A DNA stretch of 64,000 bases. Source: Gigaspora rosea (Eukaryota; Glomeromycota; Glomeromycetes; Diversisporales; Gigasporaceae). This document shows positions 21,581-32,002 of this stretch, one piece after another (the first letter of the stretch is position 1; every line of letters begins with the position of its first letter). The notes below the pieces were generated by a model. The model searched no databases, was not told the origin of the DNA, and worked only from the letters and a program-made list of their open reading frames with translations. The DNA is taken from positions 175,202-239,201 of the forward strand of contig QKWP01000122.1 of the NCBI GenBank assembly GCA_003550325.1, given 5' to 3'. The translations under genes and the position numbers were made by a program.

Positions 21581-23003
21581 ATGGACCATAATTAAATCGC
21601 TTTAACTGCTAATGAAAAGTCTATAATTGTATCAGTTCATCATTATTTTAAAAATAAAAAGATTTATTTATTTACTCAACAGTCAGACGAAACTATATAT
21701 TTTCATAAAGAAGTTTTCTTAGCAACCGGAGTTGGTGAAGCAACTATTGCCTGTGTTATATCTGAGTTCAACAAAACTGGAAAAGTTACATCATCAAATC
21801 AAGGCCATCGATCTCCTCAGAAATTTCAAGCAGAATACTTGGAAGCAATTCATACTCTTATTATATCTGCAAACAAAAATGGTATTTTTCTCTCTCTTCG
21901 AATGCTAGTCTTAAAATTATTTGAATTAGGTTTTTTAATTTCAAAAGCACAACTTGCTATATATTTATATAAGCTTGGTTAACATTATGGTAAGGAAAAA
22001 TAACGAAATATTTTACATGAGACTCCTCAAAATATTGCATATTGGGCACAATACCTTCGCTGACAATTTGAAAATATTCTAATGTACCAATACTTCCAGA
22101 GGTTTTTCTTGATGAGTTGTACTACTATATGCATCACAACTGTGATTTATCCTGGGTTTCCAAAGATAGTATAGTTTTTGAAAGTGGAAGAGGTCACTTG
22201 TTTGTAATTTTTGGGACAATCATTGTTTTTCGTAACTGTAATACCAATCAAGTTAAAGGTGAATTTGTCTATCAATCCCTTCTAATTTGGAATCTTGCTG
22301 CAAAGCCAAGCACTGGAAAAGGAAGAAAAAAGAAATGCAGAAGCATGGAAAACAGTTCCGGATGAAGTAAAAGCAGCCAATATAACTCCTGATAAAATAG
22401 ATTACCATGGGAATTTTAATACAGAAGTATTTGAAAAAAATTTTAAAAATCTCTGCAAAAATTTTGATCATGATTATGAACCATGTATTATTCACATGAA
22501 TGGGCATGGTATCACAAATGCCGTATCAAAGCTGCTCCAACTTCTAACTAGAATAAACCTGCAATAAAAAAATAGTGGATGCCCACAATATTAGATTGAT
22601 GAAAGTATGACAAAGGCAGAATTATATGAATTGACAAAAAAAGAAAAAAACTATTCCTTTCGCCACTGTTTCTATTGCAAAAAAAATTTGAACACAAATT
22701 GCTTTTTACTCCTCGATACTATTGTGAACTGCAACCTATTGAACCAGTATAGGAAATTGTAAAAAATAAAGTTGCTAGTAAGCAACAAGTAGTAGATCTT
22801 CTTTCTCTTTGAAATACATTGTTAAATTATTTTCAAAAAGAAATTAAGCTGGAAGTAGTTGTTTTGTGCTGAAAAAATGCTTAGACAAAGTAAGAAACTA
22901 TTGAAAAGCAATTAAAAATGAAATTGAAGATGTGAGTGAAAGTAAAAATGAAGAGAATTTGGACTTTATGTTCAGAAGATGAAATTTTTAATAGCGAAGA
23001 ATA
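21581..23003 (+). pseudogene. Tc1/mariner-like (IS630-type) DDE transposase, decayed
   Basis: Conceptual translation with frameshifts shows a helix-turn-helix-like N-terminal part (about 21610-21980, with TGVGEATI and GHRSPQKF words) and then the DDE domain. The first catalytic Asp is kept in FLDELYYYMHHNCDLSWV (Asp codon 22111-22113). The second motif reads IIHMNG, Asp replaced by Asn (22499-22501). The third keeps Glu in LQPIEPV (22741-22743), followed by a stop where Trp is usual. At least five stops and two frameshifts make it non-functional. Two fragments (22117-22365 and 22295-22567) remain open. In life the enzyme cuts and pastes DNA at TA sites. It may belong to the long element around it; no inverted ends directly flank it. 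Confidence 0.85.
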
Positions 23004-23868
23004 ATCGCATATTTATAATGATAAGTTTGACATATATAAAAAAAATTTTTTTATTATGCAAATCAACTTTTAAAGATTAAAAAAATGTTTATCATACTAT
23101 TTTATATTTAATTTAAAAGTTTTATGCAAATTGAAAAATATTTTATTAGTCCGTTTTGTGTTTTGAACATGAATAAAAAAAAAATTTACAATTTTTTTTA
23201 AAATAATAAAAAGTTTGGCTTTCAATATTAAGAAAGTCTATTTGTTAACTCGGATTAATTAATTAATAAAATTATTTTACATATTCGAAAATATATAACT
23301 TTAAATTTTTTAAGAAAATACAAAAATTTTATACATAAAACTTTAAAATTAGTTAAATAAATAATTCTAATAAAAATTTTGCATATCTACTTTTTTAATT
23401 CGCTTAACTAATTTAAAAAGACGATGAAAAATTTTTGTATAAGTATAAAAATTAAATTTTATATAATTTCAAATATAAAAAACACTTTACTTAATAAATT
23501 AAGTGACATTTACAATGCTGCTATTTTTATAAATTTGAATTTTTAATATTTTTTTTAAAAAAACCCAGATTTTTTTTTTCTGGCAATTCTATCTTTGTTT
23601 ATTAATGAACAATATACAAATAATACAAAAAAATCTTTGTCATCTCTGTACTGCCACGTTCTGTTTAACAAAATTCACCAGACACAAATGTCCAATGCGA
23701 TCTGCTATAACGAACTATTAACCTCAATTTAGGTTTTCTATTTAGCTAGAAATTTTAATTCCAAGTATCACCGATAGGCTGTCGTATGCCATATCAAGAT
23801 TGCCTACTTTTTTAATCTTCCTTACCTAGCCTCTAGAACAAGGAGAGTTTGAAAACCCTACCTATATG
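23004..23868. other. AT-rich spacer, nothing recognised
   Basis: Mostly homopolymer-rich. From 23640 to 23868 the sequence is less AT-rich (CTGCCACGTTCTG, CCGATAGGCTGTCG) but has no usable frame. Confidence 0.4.
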
Positions 23869-24125
23869 TATACATGTTGGCAAAATCCCGACTTACTATA
23901 GTTTGGGATTTGTCCGTCATCCCAAATCCCAAATCCCAAATTCTAGTATTACTAATATCTCAAAAACTTTATTAATAATCTTTATTTAAACAAATCATAT
24001 ATATTCTTATAGTTATAAATAATATATTTACAAAATATTAAGATTATTTATTTGATTTAATCTTTTATAAATAGCAATTGTTTTTTTATTATTTGGAATT
24101 TGTCCGGGTTTTGCCAGCATGTATA
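23869..24125. mobile_element. hAT-like MITE, 8-bp duplication CCTATATG
   Basis: 257 bp. Ends TATACATGTTGGCAAAATCC and GGGTTTTGCCAGCATGTATA are near-perfect inverted repeats. CCTATATG occurs directly on both sides (23861-23868, 24126-24133). An 8-bp duplication is the hAT hallmark. CAAATCCC words repeat inside. Confidence 0.8.
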
Positions 24126-24133
24126 CCTATATG

Positions 24134-24360
24134 CAAGAAAAGAAAAAGAAACAGAAAAAAAGGGAAGTAACAAAAAGGGGGTAGTACTATATAACCTAAG
24201 CGAAGTCCAAAAATGTACACAAAAACAAAAAGAGACAAGGTAAGAAACACAAAAAAGGTTGGCAGTTTTGCTATAATAAAAATTATATAGACTGCTTAAA
24301 GTACAAAAAACTCTAACAAAGAATTATATGTATATAAAATGCAAAAAAACACACTAGTTA
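24134..24360. other. A-rich spacer
   Basis: Purine-rich AAAGAAAC words. Nothing else seen. Confidence 0.4.
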
Positions 24361-24364
24361 CGTC

Positions 24365-24824
24365 TCAACAAAAACAACACGTAATAGAAATTTCTTGATG
24401 GTTCCAGAATGATCCATGGTTTATGTGGCACTCATAACGGCATATTCCTTTTTGGTTGACACACTTTCCAAATCGGAAACAGTAAATACTATCAATCTTT
24501 TGAAGGGAGTAAGCTAGGATGCCCACTTTTTGGCGAAATTTCGAAACTTCATATGGGCCGAAAACGAGACTTGAGAACAAACTTGAGAGAAGGTTTGGGA
24601 AGATTAAACTCATTTTTTTGGTTATTTCCCACTGTTTTACCACAAGATACTTCGTTGACAAAGACTTTATCTATCTCCACCAAAATTTCCTGCACAAGGG
24701 CGTCAACACTAGCCAAATATCTCATTAGAAATATTTTATATAGCGTCGCTTCTGGCTTGCATCCTGAATATAAAAAAAGAGTCCCTCGAAAAGCTAAGTT
24801 GACCTTTTCAAAAACCGTATACAT
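24365..24824 (-). pseudogene. Decayed minus-strand ORF pair with Cys-rich end, unknown
   Basis: Two minus-strand frames overlap: 24824-24549 (91 codons) and 24661-24365 (98 codons). The second ends in a cysteine-rich tail with spacing C-x5-C-x6-C-x3-C-x16-CC-x-C, preceded by a hydrophobic stretch (residues about 18-36). The two frames could be pieces of one older gene joined by a frameshift. I recognise no family. Cysteine spacing alone could fit a small disulphide-rich peptide or a zinc-binding end. Confidence 0.25.
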
Positions 24825-24831
24825 GTGTTAG

Positions 24832-25309
24832 TCTACTGTACAAAGTACAGACAATGCTCTAACCAAAAAACTTTTTGTTTTTCTTTTGTTAGAAATTTGG
24901 TCCAAGTGATCGTCAAGTAGAGTATATAAAAAAATGTTAAAAAAAACCAGATTTTTTTTTTTAATGTTATTTAAATTATAGATTTTATAGTAAAAATTCT
25001 TTCAAATTTTATAAAAATTTTACCATGTATATAAAATATCTCTATAAACATATTTTGTTATGCATAAAATATGATTTATATAATAAAATAAAAACTTTTA
25101 TATATAGTAAATTTTTAATCTGAATATCGATAATTTCTTTAAAAAATTGCAAATTAATAATATAGTGTAAATAGCTAGTTCATGACATACATAAATCTGT
25201 AACTTTAAATTAAGGTATATATTTTCTGAAAACTATTGCTTCATTTTTATACAAATTGATTGGGTGTTAATTATAAATTTTATTAACTTATAATATAAAA
25301 ATATGGTAT
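24832..25309. other. AT-rich spacer, nothing recognised
   Basis: No frame or repeat boundary of note. Confidence 0.4.
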
Positions 25310-25317
25310 ATCAGAAG

Positions 25318-25681
25318 TAGGATTGCATCGGTTCTAAAAAAGACCGGTTCAGGACCGGTCCCGAACTGGGACCGATAAGGACCATGGAACCATTAAAGGA
25401 CCAGTCCTGGGACCGGTCCTTGTAAACATAACTACTACATAACTGTGATATTCATATCACCCAATCAAATTTCTTGATCAGATGTAATGTAGATCATATG
25501 ATGTTTGTTTACATAACAGTAAATAATTACATCATTTTTGGCCAATAAAATCTAATGCATTAAGATTGACATAATTATTAAAGGACCGTTATGGGACCGA
25601 AGGACCAGACCAGACCGGGACCGTAACACTATGATAATGGTCCTCTTAGGGACCGGACCGGACCGGACTGATGCAACCCTA
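25318..25681. mobile_element. hAT-like MITE, 8-bp duplication ATCAGAAG
   Basis: 364 bp. Ends TAGGATTGCATCGGT and CGGACTGATGCAACCCTA are inverted repeats, with ATCAGAAG on both sides (25310-25317, 25682-25689). Both flanks inside the ends are packed with GGACCGGTCC-type words, so the GC-rich ends can fold strongly while the middle is AT-rich. Confidence 0.82.
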
Positions 25682-25748
25682 ATCAGAAGTTATAAGATTA
25701 TCTATAGTAAATAAAATACAAAACCCTAACAATCTTTGAATCACGTAA

Positions 25749-25900
25749 GGGGAGTAACAAAAATCAGGTGATTTTTTAGGGGGGAGGGGGGTAAAAAAAA
25801 GTTGAAATTATATATAAGAACCTGACTATTTATATATTAAGGAAGAGGGAGGGGGGTAAGCCTCTGATAAAAAATAATCAGGTGATTAATGACACTGCCC
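25749..25900. mobile_element. Harbinger-like MITE, TAA target duplication
   Basis: 152 bp, flanked by TAA. Ends GGGGAGTAACAAAAATCAGG and TTAATGACACTGCCC, with GGGGGGAGGGGGG tracts on the same strand inside each end. Nearly the same as 36382-36531. It interrupts the right arm of a GTCTC foldback. Confidence 0.78.
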
Positions 25901-26034
25901 TAATCAGATTTGGATAATTTTGGATTCATTAGAATCGTCTCATAGAGGGGATCATTTTGGTAGTTAAATCATCTAAATTGGATCAGTAAATCAAAATTTA
26001 TTAATATTTAAAGATTATATTATATAATTTTTAT

Positions 26035-27095
26035 TTTTTTTTTTTCCAAGTCAAAGTGCTCACCTCGGGGGAGAGCTTTTTTATTCAAGATAATCAGACC
26101 CCGGACGCCCTACATGGAGGGACATCCGACATTTGTACATTGACGAGAGTACAACTAGCCTCACCTGCAACTTTTGGTTGCCTATTTAAGTAGCCACCCG
26201 AAGGTTCTACACTAGCTGTCATACCTGCAACCCACATACTGGCATTGCCTATTTAAACCCTCTGATTCTTGCCTCCTGTTAGCCCGTCTTGTATCACTGG
26301 AACACTGTTCCGGATGCTAACCAGTCCCCATTAGAACTAGTTTATCCCGGTGGAAACCTTGGTAGAGCGGTCCCTGTCCCACACAGGTATCACCTACACT
26401 TCAGTAGCGTACGCATTTGCCGAAACCAACACTTGCAGTTAGGGGTGGTTACCTAACCACTATCACTACCTACTTCTGCCCTTGTAGAGTTCACCTGACC
26501 CCAGTACCGTCCTATTCTTCTTTCGGTTTCTTTCCCCCGGAAGCTTTCTTTCCCCCGGTTGCCTTCCTACTTCCAATCCGAGGACCCGGAAGGGTTGGTC
26601 TGTCCTGGCGAACCCAGAAGCTCCCTCCCCCTGGTACATGATTCTGAAACACATGTCCTTTTCCTCCGGTGTGACCCCGGCAGTCCGGTTGGTAGGGCCC
26701 GCCATAAGCCCTTTTGTCGTAAGTCCGCTTCCGGTCAGTCCACTACCGGTCAGTCCCCGTCCGATTCCTATTAGGTACCGTCGAAAGTCTGGTTACCTCT
26801 CTACTCGGGACTTGCCAAGTATGGTTTCCCTTTGTTCTATAGTTCTGTGCGTAACACAATGCCTGCGCTCCCCAGGATCTACACGCCCCAGTTCTGTGCG
26901 TAACATAGCGCCAAAGCTCCCAATACGAGTTGGTATAACCTAGAAAACAGATTTGTAAATCCGAGCCAAGAATCTGGGTTACCGTAACACAGATAAATTC
27001 TTCGAAATCGTTTCCAGTGGGATTCGAACTCTGTACCTTTGCTACAACTACTTGGGGGGTGACAACTATCCAACTACACTATGTCGCCACACCCT
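26035..27095 (-). mobile_element. tRNA-headed retroposon, copy A4 (full length)
   Basis: 1,061 bp on the minus strand, flanked by the 16-bp duplication ATTATATAATTTTTAT (26019-26034 and 27096-27111). The head at 27095 reads AGGGTGTGGCGACATAG, with a B box GAGTTCGAATCC on the minus strand. Of the copies it is the closest to A1 by eye. A plus-strand frame (26417-26641) antisense to the element matches antisense frames in A1 and A3, but lies in a region where all copies are alike. Confidence 0.87.
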
Positions 27096-27111
27096 ATTAT
27101 ATAATTTTTAT

Positions 27112-27587
27112 ATATAATAATAATTATATATATATAATATATAATATATAACCTGACTTTAGACCTGACCCCCACCTCTAAAAAATTAGATGATTAATGA
27201 CACCTCCCTAAGCTAAATTTCATGATTCTGGTTGATTATTTATACAAAAAATATCATAGCAGTCACAGGACATGTCCTTGTACAGGAGTTTGAAATGTTG
27301 TTATATATAAATCAAATGAGTTAACTTACTTAATTTTATATATAAATTTATACAAAAAAATCAATTAAATTAAATTTATTTAAAAATATACATATAAATC
27401 TTTCTTTAAATTTAAAAATCTATTTTTTAGTATTTAATAATCTTTAGTTTAAAGTTTGAAAAAAATCTTTCTTTAAAGTTGATATATTTTTTATTTTTAC
27501 AACATCTGTAAAATTACATTATTTAAAGCAATAATATGATTGGTTAAAAATTTTTAAAAATTAAAAAATATTCTATTAAAGGTAGGG
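27112..27587. other. AT-rich spacer with orphan MITE end
   Basis: GACCCCCACC and TTAATGACACCTCCC-TAA (27150-27212) form one end of a Harbinger-like MITE with no visible partner. The rest is AT-rich and featureless. Confidence 0.45.
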
Positions 27588-27590
27588 TAA

Positions 27591-28187
27591 GGGGAGTGCA
27601 GTAAATCACGTAATTAGGGTTTACATAGGTCCTGACCCCCCCTAATGATAGGACTATTGACCAATCAAATTTAAAAAAACTCAAAAACGTCTTTGATCTA
27701 AAAATAAGCTACCCCATAATCGACAAAAGTCGCTATATAGTAAAGTCTAAATTTTACTAAGTAAATCGAAAAAAATCAATTAAGTAAACTTATTCAGCAG
27801 ATCAAAATACACTTACCACAAAATTTTTATAAATATTGAAGAATTTTTTATTAATTGACTTTTGATTTTTACGTTCGACGAAAAATTAAAATTTTTTAAA
27901 AAAATTTATTCGACGAACGTAAAAGTTAAAACTTAAATAATAAAAACTTTTCAATACTTATGAAAATTTTGTGGTAAGTGTATTTTGATCTGCTGAATAA
28001 GTTTACTAAATCAATTTTTTTGATTTGCTTAGTAAAATTTAGACTTTACTATGTAGCAACTATTTGCGATTAACTAAAAATCGATTTTCTTCAATATGAT
28101 TGGCTATTTATACTATATATATATATAGGATGTGATATTTGGGGACCCCCCACCCCCCTAAAAATTACGTGATTTTCTGCACTCCTC
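27591..28187. mobile_element. Harbinger-like element with foldback core (copy X)
   Basis: 597 bp, flanked by TAA. Ends GGGGAGTGCAGTAAATCACG and TTACGTGATTTTCTGCACTC pair; C-tracts lie inside both. The core (27690-28080) is itself a palindrome of the AAGCTACC type, with GTAAAGTCTAAATTTTACTA arms around TTACGTTCGACGAAAAATT. Non-coding. Confidence 0.72.
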
Positions 28188-28485
28188 TAAACATAAATCA
28201 TTTTTAATAGTGATCACGTTGTGATCATATAAAATCAGGTGATTGACCAATTACAATTGTAAAATATAGATTCAACCAATCAAAATTAATCATTTTTGTA
28301 TAAGGGAAGTGCAGAAAATCACATAATTTTTTAGGGGGTGGGGTCTCAAATATCCATATGGGCCGATTTGTCTCACTTCGTTTATATCACCTGTTGATTG
28401 TCGATTATATATCATATGGGCCACATGTACACAACTTGTACACATATCTTATATGTGATATTAGATAATGGATAAACAGATATTA

Positions 28486-28601
28486 CTGTATTACCGCGAA
28501 ATAACACGCAGAGGTGAAATTATGAATTTCGGCCTAAATTAAGCTTAATTCAGGCCGAACCTCGAAATAACGCCCATGGTCGTTATTTCGCGGTAATACA
28601 G
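28486..28601. mobile_element. 116-bp MITE with CTGTATTACCGCGAAATAAC ends
   Basis: Perfect 20-bp inverted ends, plus an inner GGCCTAAATT...AATTCAGGCC palindrome. It lies inside the 978-bp element, the third level of nesting here. Confidence 0.65.
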
Positions 28602-29019
28602 GTACGAGAATTAATCGCATGAAAGATTGCGATATGATAGAAAAATTCAAAATTTTAAAAAAAATTTTATTTTGAAAGACTTTACTTACTAATGATTTTG
28701 AAAACTTTTACTTCGTAGCGAATATTTCAAAATACCATTTCATACTGCAATAAATAATTTTCTGGAACATAATTTTAAGATAAAACTTTAAAGAACACTT
28801 TCAAAACACCTTATAAAGAATCTTTTTATTTAAAATAACAATGATCCCCGTGTTTGATACAAGTAAAAGGTTTGTACACGAATGAAAAAATTTTGTGCAC
28901 GAATGACCTAAACATTTTAAATAAAATAACAATATTTGTAAGCATAAAAGTATTAAGAAATGTATATAAAGACGAAAAATATGGTATAAAAATATCATGT
29001 CTATAGTTATTATATTTAC

Positions 29020-29319
29020 TTACTGTAATTTCACCGAACACCAATTCCCAAAGATTAATATACTAAGACAACCTAAACGTTTTAATTGTTGTGGAGTTAA
29101 TTTCGCGAAAAACAAATTCCCAACAAATTCCCAACCTGGCGATTTCAAGAAACTTTTTCGAAACAATAGTTTGTGATTGGTTAAAAATATCATTTCATCA
29201 TGTGATCTATTTTTAATGTAAGATAAATTCGCAATAATCACCATCAATATTAATTTGATTGGTACAATTTTGAAGATCTTATTCGAAAACCTCACCAAAA
29301 GATCCATATGGTGAGACAA
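29020..29319 (-). CDS. Possible 99-codon ORF in the 978-bp element, unknown
   Basis: The ATG lies in the right inverted end and the frame runs inward. The product has a hydrophobic first half (residues about 8-34) and a mixed second half ending in Trp/Cys/Lys residues. No motif of any transposase family is visible. It may be a remnant of the element's own gene or a chance frame. Confidence 0.2.
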   Translation of the reverse strand: MSHHMDLLVRFSNKIFKIVPIKLILMVIIANLSYIKNRSHDEMIFLTNHKLLFRKSFLKSPGWEFVGNLFFAKLTPQQLKRLGCLSILIFGNWCSVKLQ

Positions 29320-29884
29320 ATCGGCCCATATGCACGTCCTATATAGTATAAATAGCCAATCATATTGAAGAAAATCGATTTTTAGTTAATCGCAGATAGT
29401 TGCTACATAGTAAAGTCTAAATTTTACTAAGCAAATCGAAAAAAATCGATTAAGTAAACTTATTTAGCAGATCAAAATACACTTACTACAAAATTTTCAT
29501 AAGTATTGGAGGACTTTTTATTATTTAACTTTTAACTTTTACGTTCGTCAAATATATTTTTTTAAAAATTTTTAATTTTTTCGTCGAACATAAAAATCAG
29601 AAGCCAATTAATAAAAAATTCTCCAATACTTATGAAAATTTTGTGGTAAGTGTATTTTAATCTGCTGAATAAGTTTACTTAATCAATTTTTTTCGATTTA
29701 CTTAGTAAAATTTAGACTTTATTATGTAGCGACTTTTGTCGATTGTGGGATAACTTATTTTCAGATCAAAGATGTTTTTGAGTTTTTTTAAATTTGATTG
29801 GACAATAGTCCTATCACTAGGGGGGTCAGGAAGTGGTCAGGACCTATGTAAACCCTAATTACATGATTTACTGCACTTCCCTAA

Positions 29885-30127
29885 CTATGAAAACTTTGAG
29901 CCCATCTCAGAAAACTTTATGACATATAGAAGTATAATTTTTTTAAATACTTTATTTATTAAAATTTTACTATTATAAAAAGAGTATTTTGTACTACATA
30001 TTATAAAATTTTTGGTTAAATTAATAGCAACTATAAAAAGTTTTATTTGTAGCACATTTTTATTTTCTATATAAATCTCATTGTACCACTAAAATCATAT
30101 GATAAATGATTTACATTTACCCTACCC
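29885..30127. other. AT-rich spacer, nothing recognised
   Basis: No gene; short AT words only. Confidence 0.4.
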
Positions 30128-30135
30128 TTAAGTAC

Positions 30136-30420
30136 TAGGGTTCCTCAAATTCAAATCAAATCAAATATTGGATCAATTTGAATTTGATCAAATCAAATAG
30201 ACCCTGATTTGAATTTGATTTGATTCAAATATTTGAATTTGAATTTGATTTGAATTTGAATTTTTAATAGTAATTTTCAAATCAAATTAAATATTTGTCA
30301 AATCAAATCAAAATTGGCATATTTGAATTTGATCAAATCAAATATAATCAAATTTGAATTTGAATTTGATCAAATATTTGATTCAAACATTTGAAGATCA
30401 AATCAAATTGTGGAACCCTA
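30136..30420. mobile_element. hAT-like MITE, 8-bp duplication TTAAGTAC
   Basis: 285 bp. Ends TAGGGTTCCTCAAATTC and AAATTGTGGAACCCTA, flanked by TTAAGTAC (30128-30135, 30421-30428). The interior is almost entirely CAAATTTGAATTTGATCAAA words, which makes it self-complementary throughout. Same family as 59186-59334. Confidence 0.82.
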
Positions 30421-30429
30421 TTAAGTACT

Positions 30430-31185
30430 GTAGTAGTACTGTAGGTTTCCGAAAATAAGCTACCTCCAAAAGAAGCTACCCTCAGATTTTCAGAAAACTT
30501 TTTAAAGAAATCATTAACAGTCGCTATATATCAAACTTTTTTTACTATATAAACCTCAAAAGTTCGATTAAGTAGCATGGCAGACATTCGATTTGATTGG
30601 TTAAAAAAATATAAACAAGTAAACAATTTACACCTGATTAGAAAATCAGGTTTTAGAATGATCAATGAGATGATCCATGAATTTTATTGGCTCTTGCATT
30701 TTTTTTCACTATGGGTTTAACAATATTCTGTATATTCACTTGTTATTGAATAGTTACAATCATCCCAATTAATTAATCTCTCCTGATCAACCATCTGCAA
30801 AAAGGTAAATGAGACATGAAGTTAGGAAACTTACTTTGGCATTTTGAACTAAAGTGGTATAACATTAATACCAGTTTTGGGTTTAGTTTTTTTCTTTTTT
30901 TAAAAAAACTAAAAGCTTTTTCAATTTAGGTTTTTACTTAATCTTGTTTATTGGAACTGGAAATTATCAATTTCGATTTTTAGTTCTATATTTCAATAAT
31001 ACTATTTATATCTATTAACTTCAGCCTCTTAGTCTTAAGGTCTTTTGAAATAGGCAACGATTAAGGTTCTTGGCATAGTAAAAAGGCATCAGAGCAATAA
31101 AAACTGCAATTTTGCTTATACTTTGTGTTGCGATAACAATCAGTACTTAGCACTCAGGTTATAGTACTTAGTAATAAGCTTAGTA
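30430..31185. other. Spacer with AAGCTACC remnant
   Basis: GGTTTCCGAAAATAAGCTACC (30445-30465) is one end of the AAGCTACC foldback family. The region 30700-31180 is less repetitive but shows no usable frame. Confidence 0.4.
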
Positions 31186-31193
31186 CTCTTGGG

Positions 31194-31444
31194 CAGTGTT
31201 GTCACTTGGACGTTTTTTGGACATTTTGAACATTTTTTCAAATTAAAATTACTTAAAATTTTATTAAGATAATCTATTTTAATTTTTTCACCAATGAGTC
31301 CAGCACCTAAAAAAATATATAATTATATATTTTTTTAAATTACTTTATTGATTAGTTAAACATGGGACATAGGCTTGGACTATTTTGGACAATCTTGAAC
31401 GTTGGACAAAAAACATAGTATGGACATGTCCAAGTGACAACACT
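31194..31444. mobile_element. hAT-like MITE, 8-bp duplication CTCTTGGG
   Basis: 251 bp. Ends CAGTGTTGTCACTTGGAC and GTCCAAGTGACAACACTG are perfect 18-bp inverted repeats. CTCTTGGG stands on both sides (31186-31193, 31445-31452). CAGTG ends with an 8-bp duplication are typical of hAT elements. Confidence 0.88.
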
Positions 31445-31452
31445 GCTCTTGG

Positions 31453-31836
31453 GTTCATGATCTAATGTGTGTATTTGCATGAATACGACCTGTGCTTTTT
31501 GAAATGCTTGGAAAAGAAATAGGTGCCTGAGGATTGTTGGGATGAAACACTATAAAGCTGGAAGATAAGTATTTCCTTGTCCGGGTTTGAGTTCTTTTTT
31601 TTTTAAGATAGAAATTAACAATTTCTTCATTCTATAAAATTCAAATCTGAGAAACTATAAAATCGGGTTCGAGTGAGTGATAAGGAAGCTTTAGTTTTTT
31701 TGATCTGGATCAATATTCTCTTTCTAAATAAAAGCTAACTTTTTTTCTTTTGTAGATGCAAAATTTCTTTAATCATTTGATCATATTAATGTTTAAAAGC
31801 TAGTATTTGCGAAATGGAGAGTGTGAGATCATAATG
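31453..31836. other. Unique-looking spacer
   Basis: Less AT-rich at 31450-31600, with no open frame longer than a few dozen codons. It could hold exons too short to see, but none can be supported. Confidence 0.35.
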
Positions 31837-31839
31837 TAA

Positions 31840-31999
31840 GGGTGGTGACATATATTATGTAATATAATTTTACTATACCCCCTACCCCCTCCCCTCTACA
31901 TAAGAAATTTGATTGGCTATTATGAACTTCTATATTTAACGTAAGATTTTAGAAACCCCCCTCCCTCCCTAAAATATTACATAATATCTGTCACCACCC
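31840..31999. mobile_element. Harbinger-like MITE, TAA target duplication
   Basis: 160 bp, flanked by TAA. Ends GGGTGGTGACATATATTATG and CATAATATCTGTCACCACCC, with CCCCCTACCCCCTCCCC and CCCCCCTCCCTCCC tracts inside. Confidence 0.78.
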
Positions 32000-32002
32000 T
32001 AA

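Larger units (their letters stand above)
19265..26017. mobile_element. Candidate decayed long element split from a GTCTC foldback
   Basis: The left arm (19265-19426) and right arm (25700-26017) are the two halves of the same foldback family as 10315-10637, flanked by TA at 19263-19264 and 26018-26019. Between them lies 6.3 kb that contains a Tc1-like transposase pseudogene plus later insertions (20329-21260, 23869-24125, 25318-25681, 25749-25900). Just inside the arms, TTTACTATATATTGGTAATC and the complement of the right side stay alignable with gaps. This fits an autonomous parent whose deletion products are the MITEs; insertion of an unrelated element into a MITE centre is the alternative. 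Confidence 0.4.
28355..29332. mobile_element. 978-bp element with CATATGGGCCGATTTGTCTC ends
   Basis: The ends CATATGGGCCGATTTGTCTC-AC (28355-28376) and its exact complement (29311-29332) form 22-bp inverted repeats. The target duplication is not clear. It contains a 99-codon minus frame (29319-29020) that starts inside the right end, and a smaller nested element at 28486-28601. Confidence 0.65.
28304..29881. mobile_element. Harbinger-like element (copy Y) carrying nested insertions
   Basis: 1,578 bp, flanked by TAA. Ends GGGAAGTGCAGAAAATCAC and ATGATTTACTGCACTTCCC. It is the inverted counterpart of copy X, 116 bp away. Without the 978-bp insertion (28355-29332) it is 600 bp, matching X (597 bp). 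The core at 29360-29740 is the same palindrome as in X. Confidence 0.72.
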
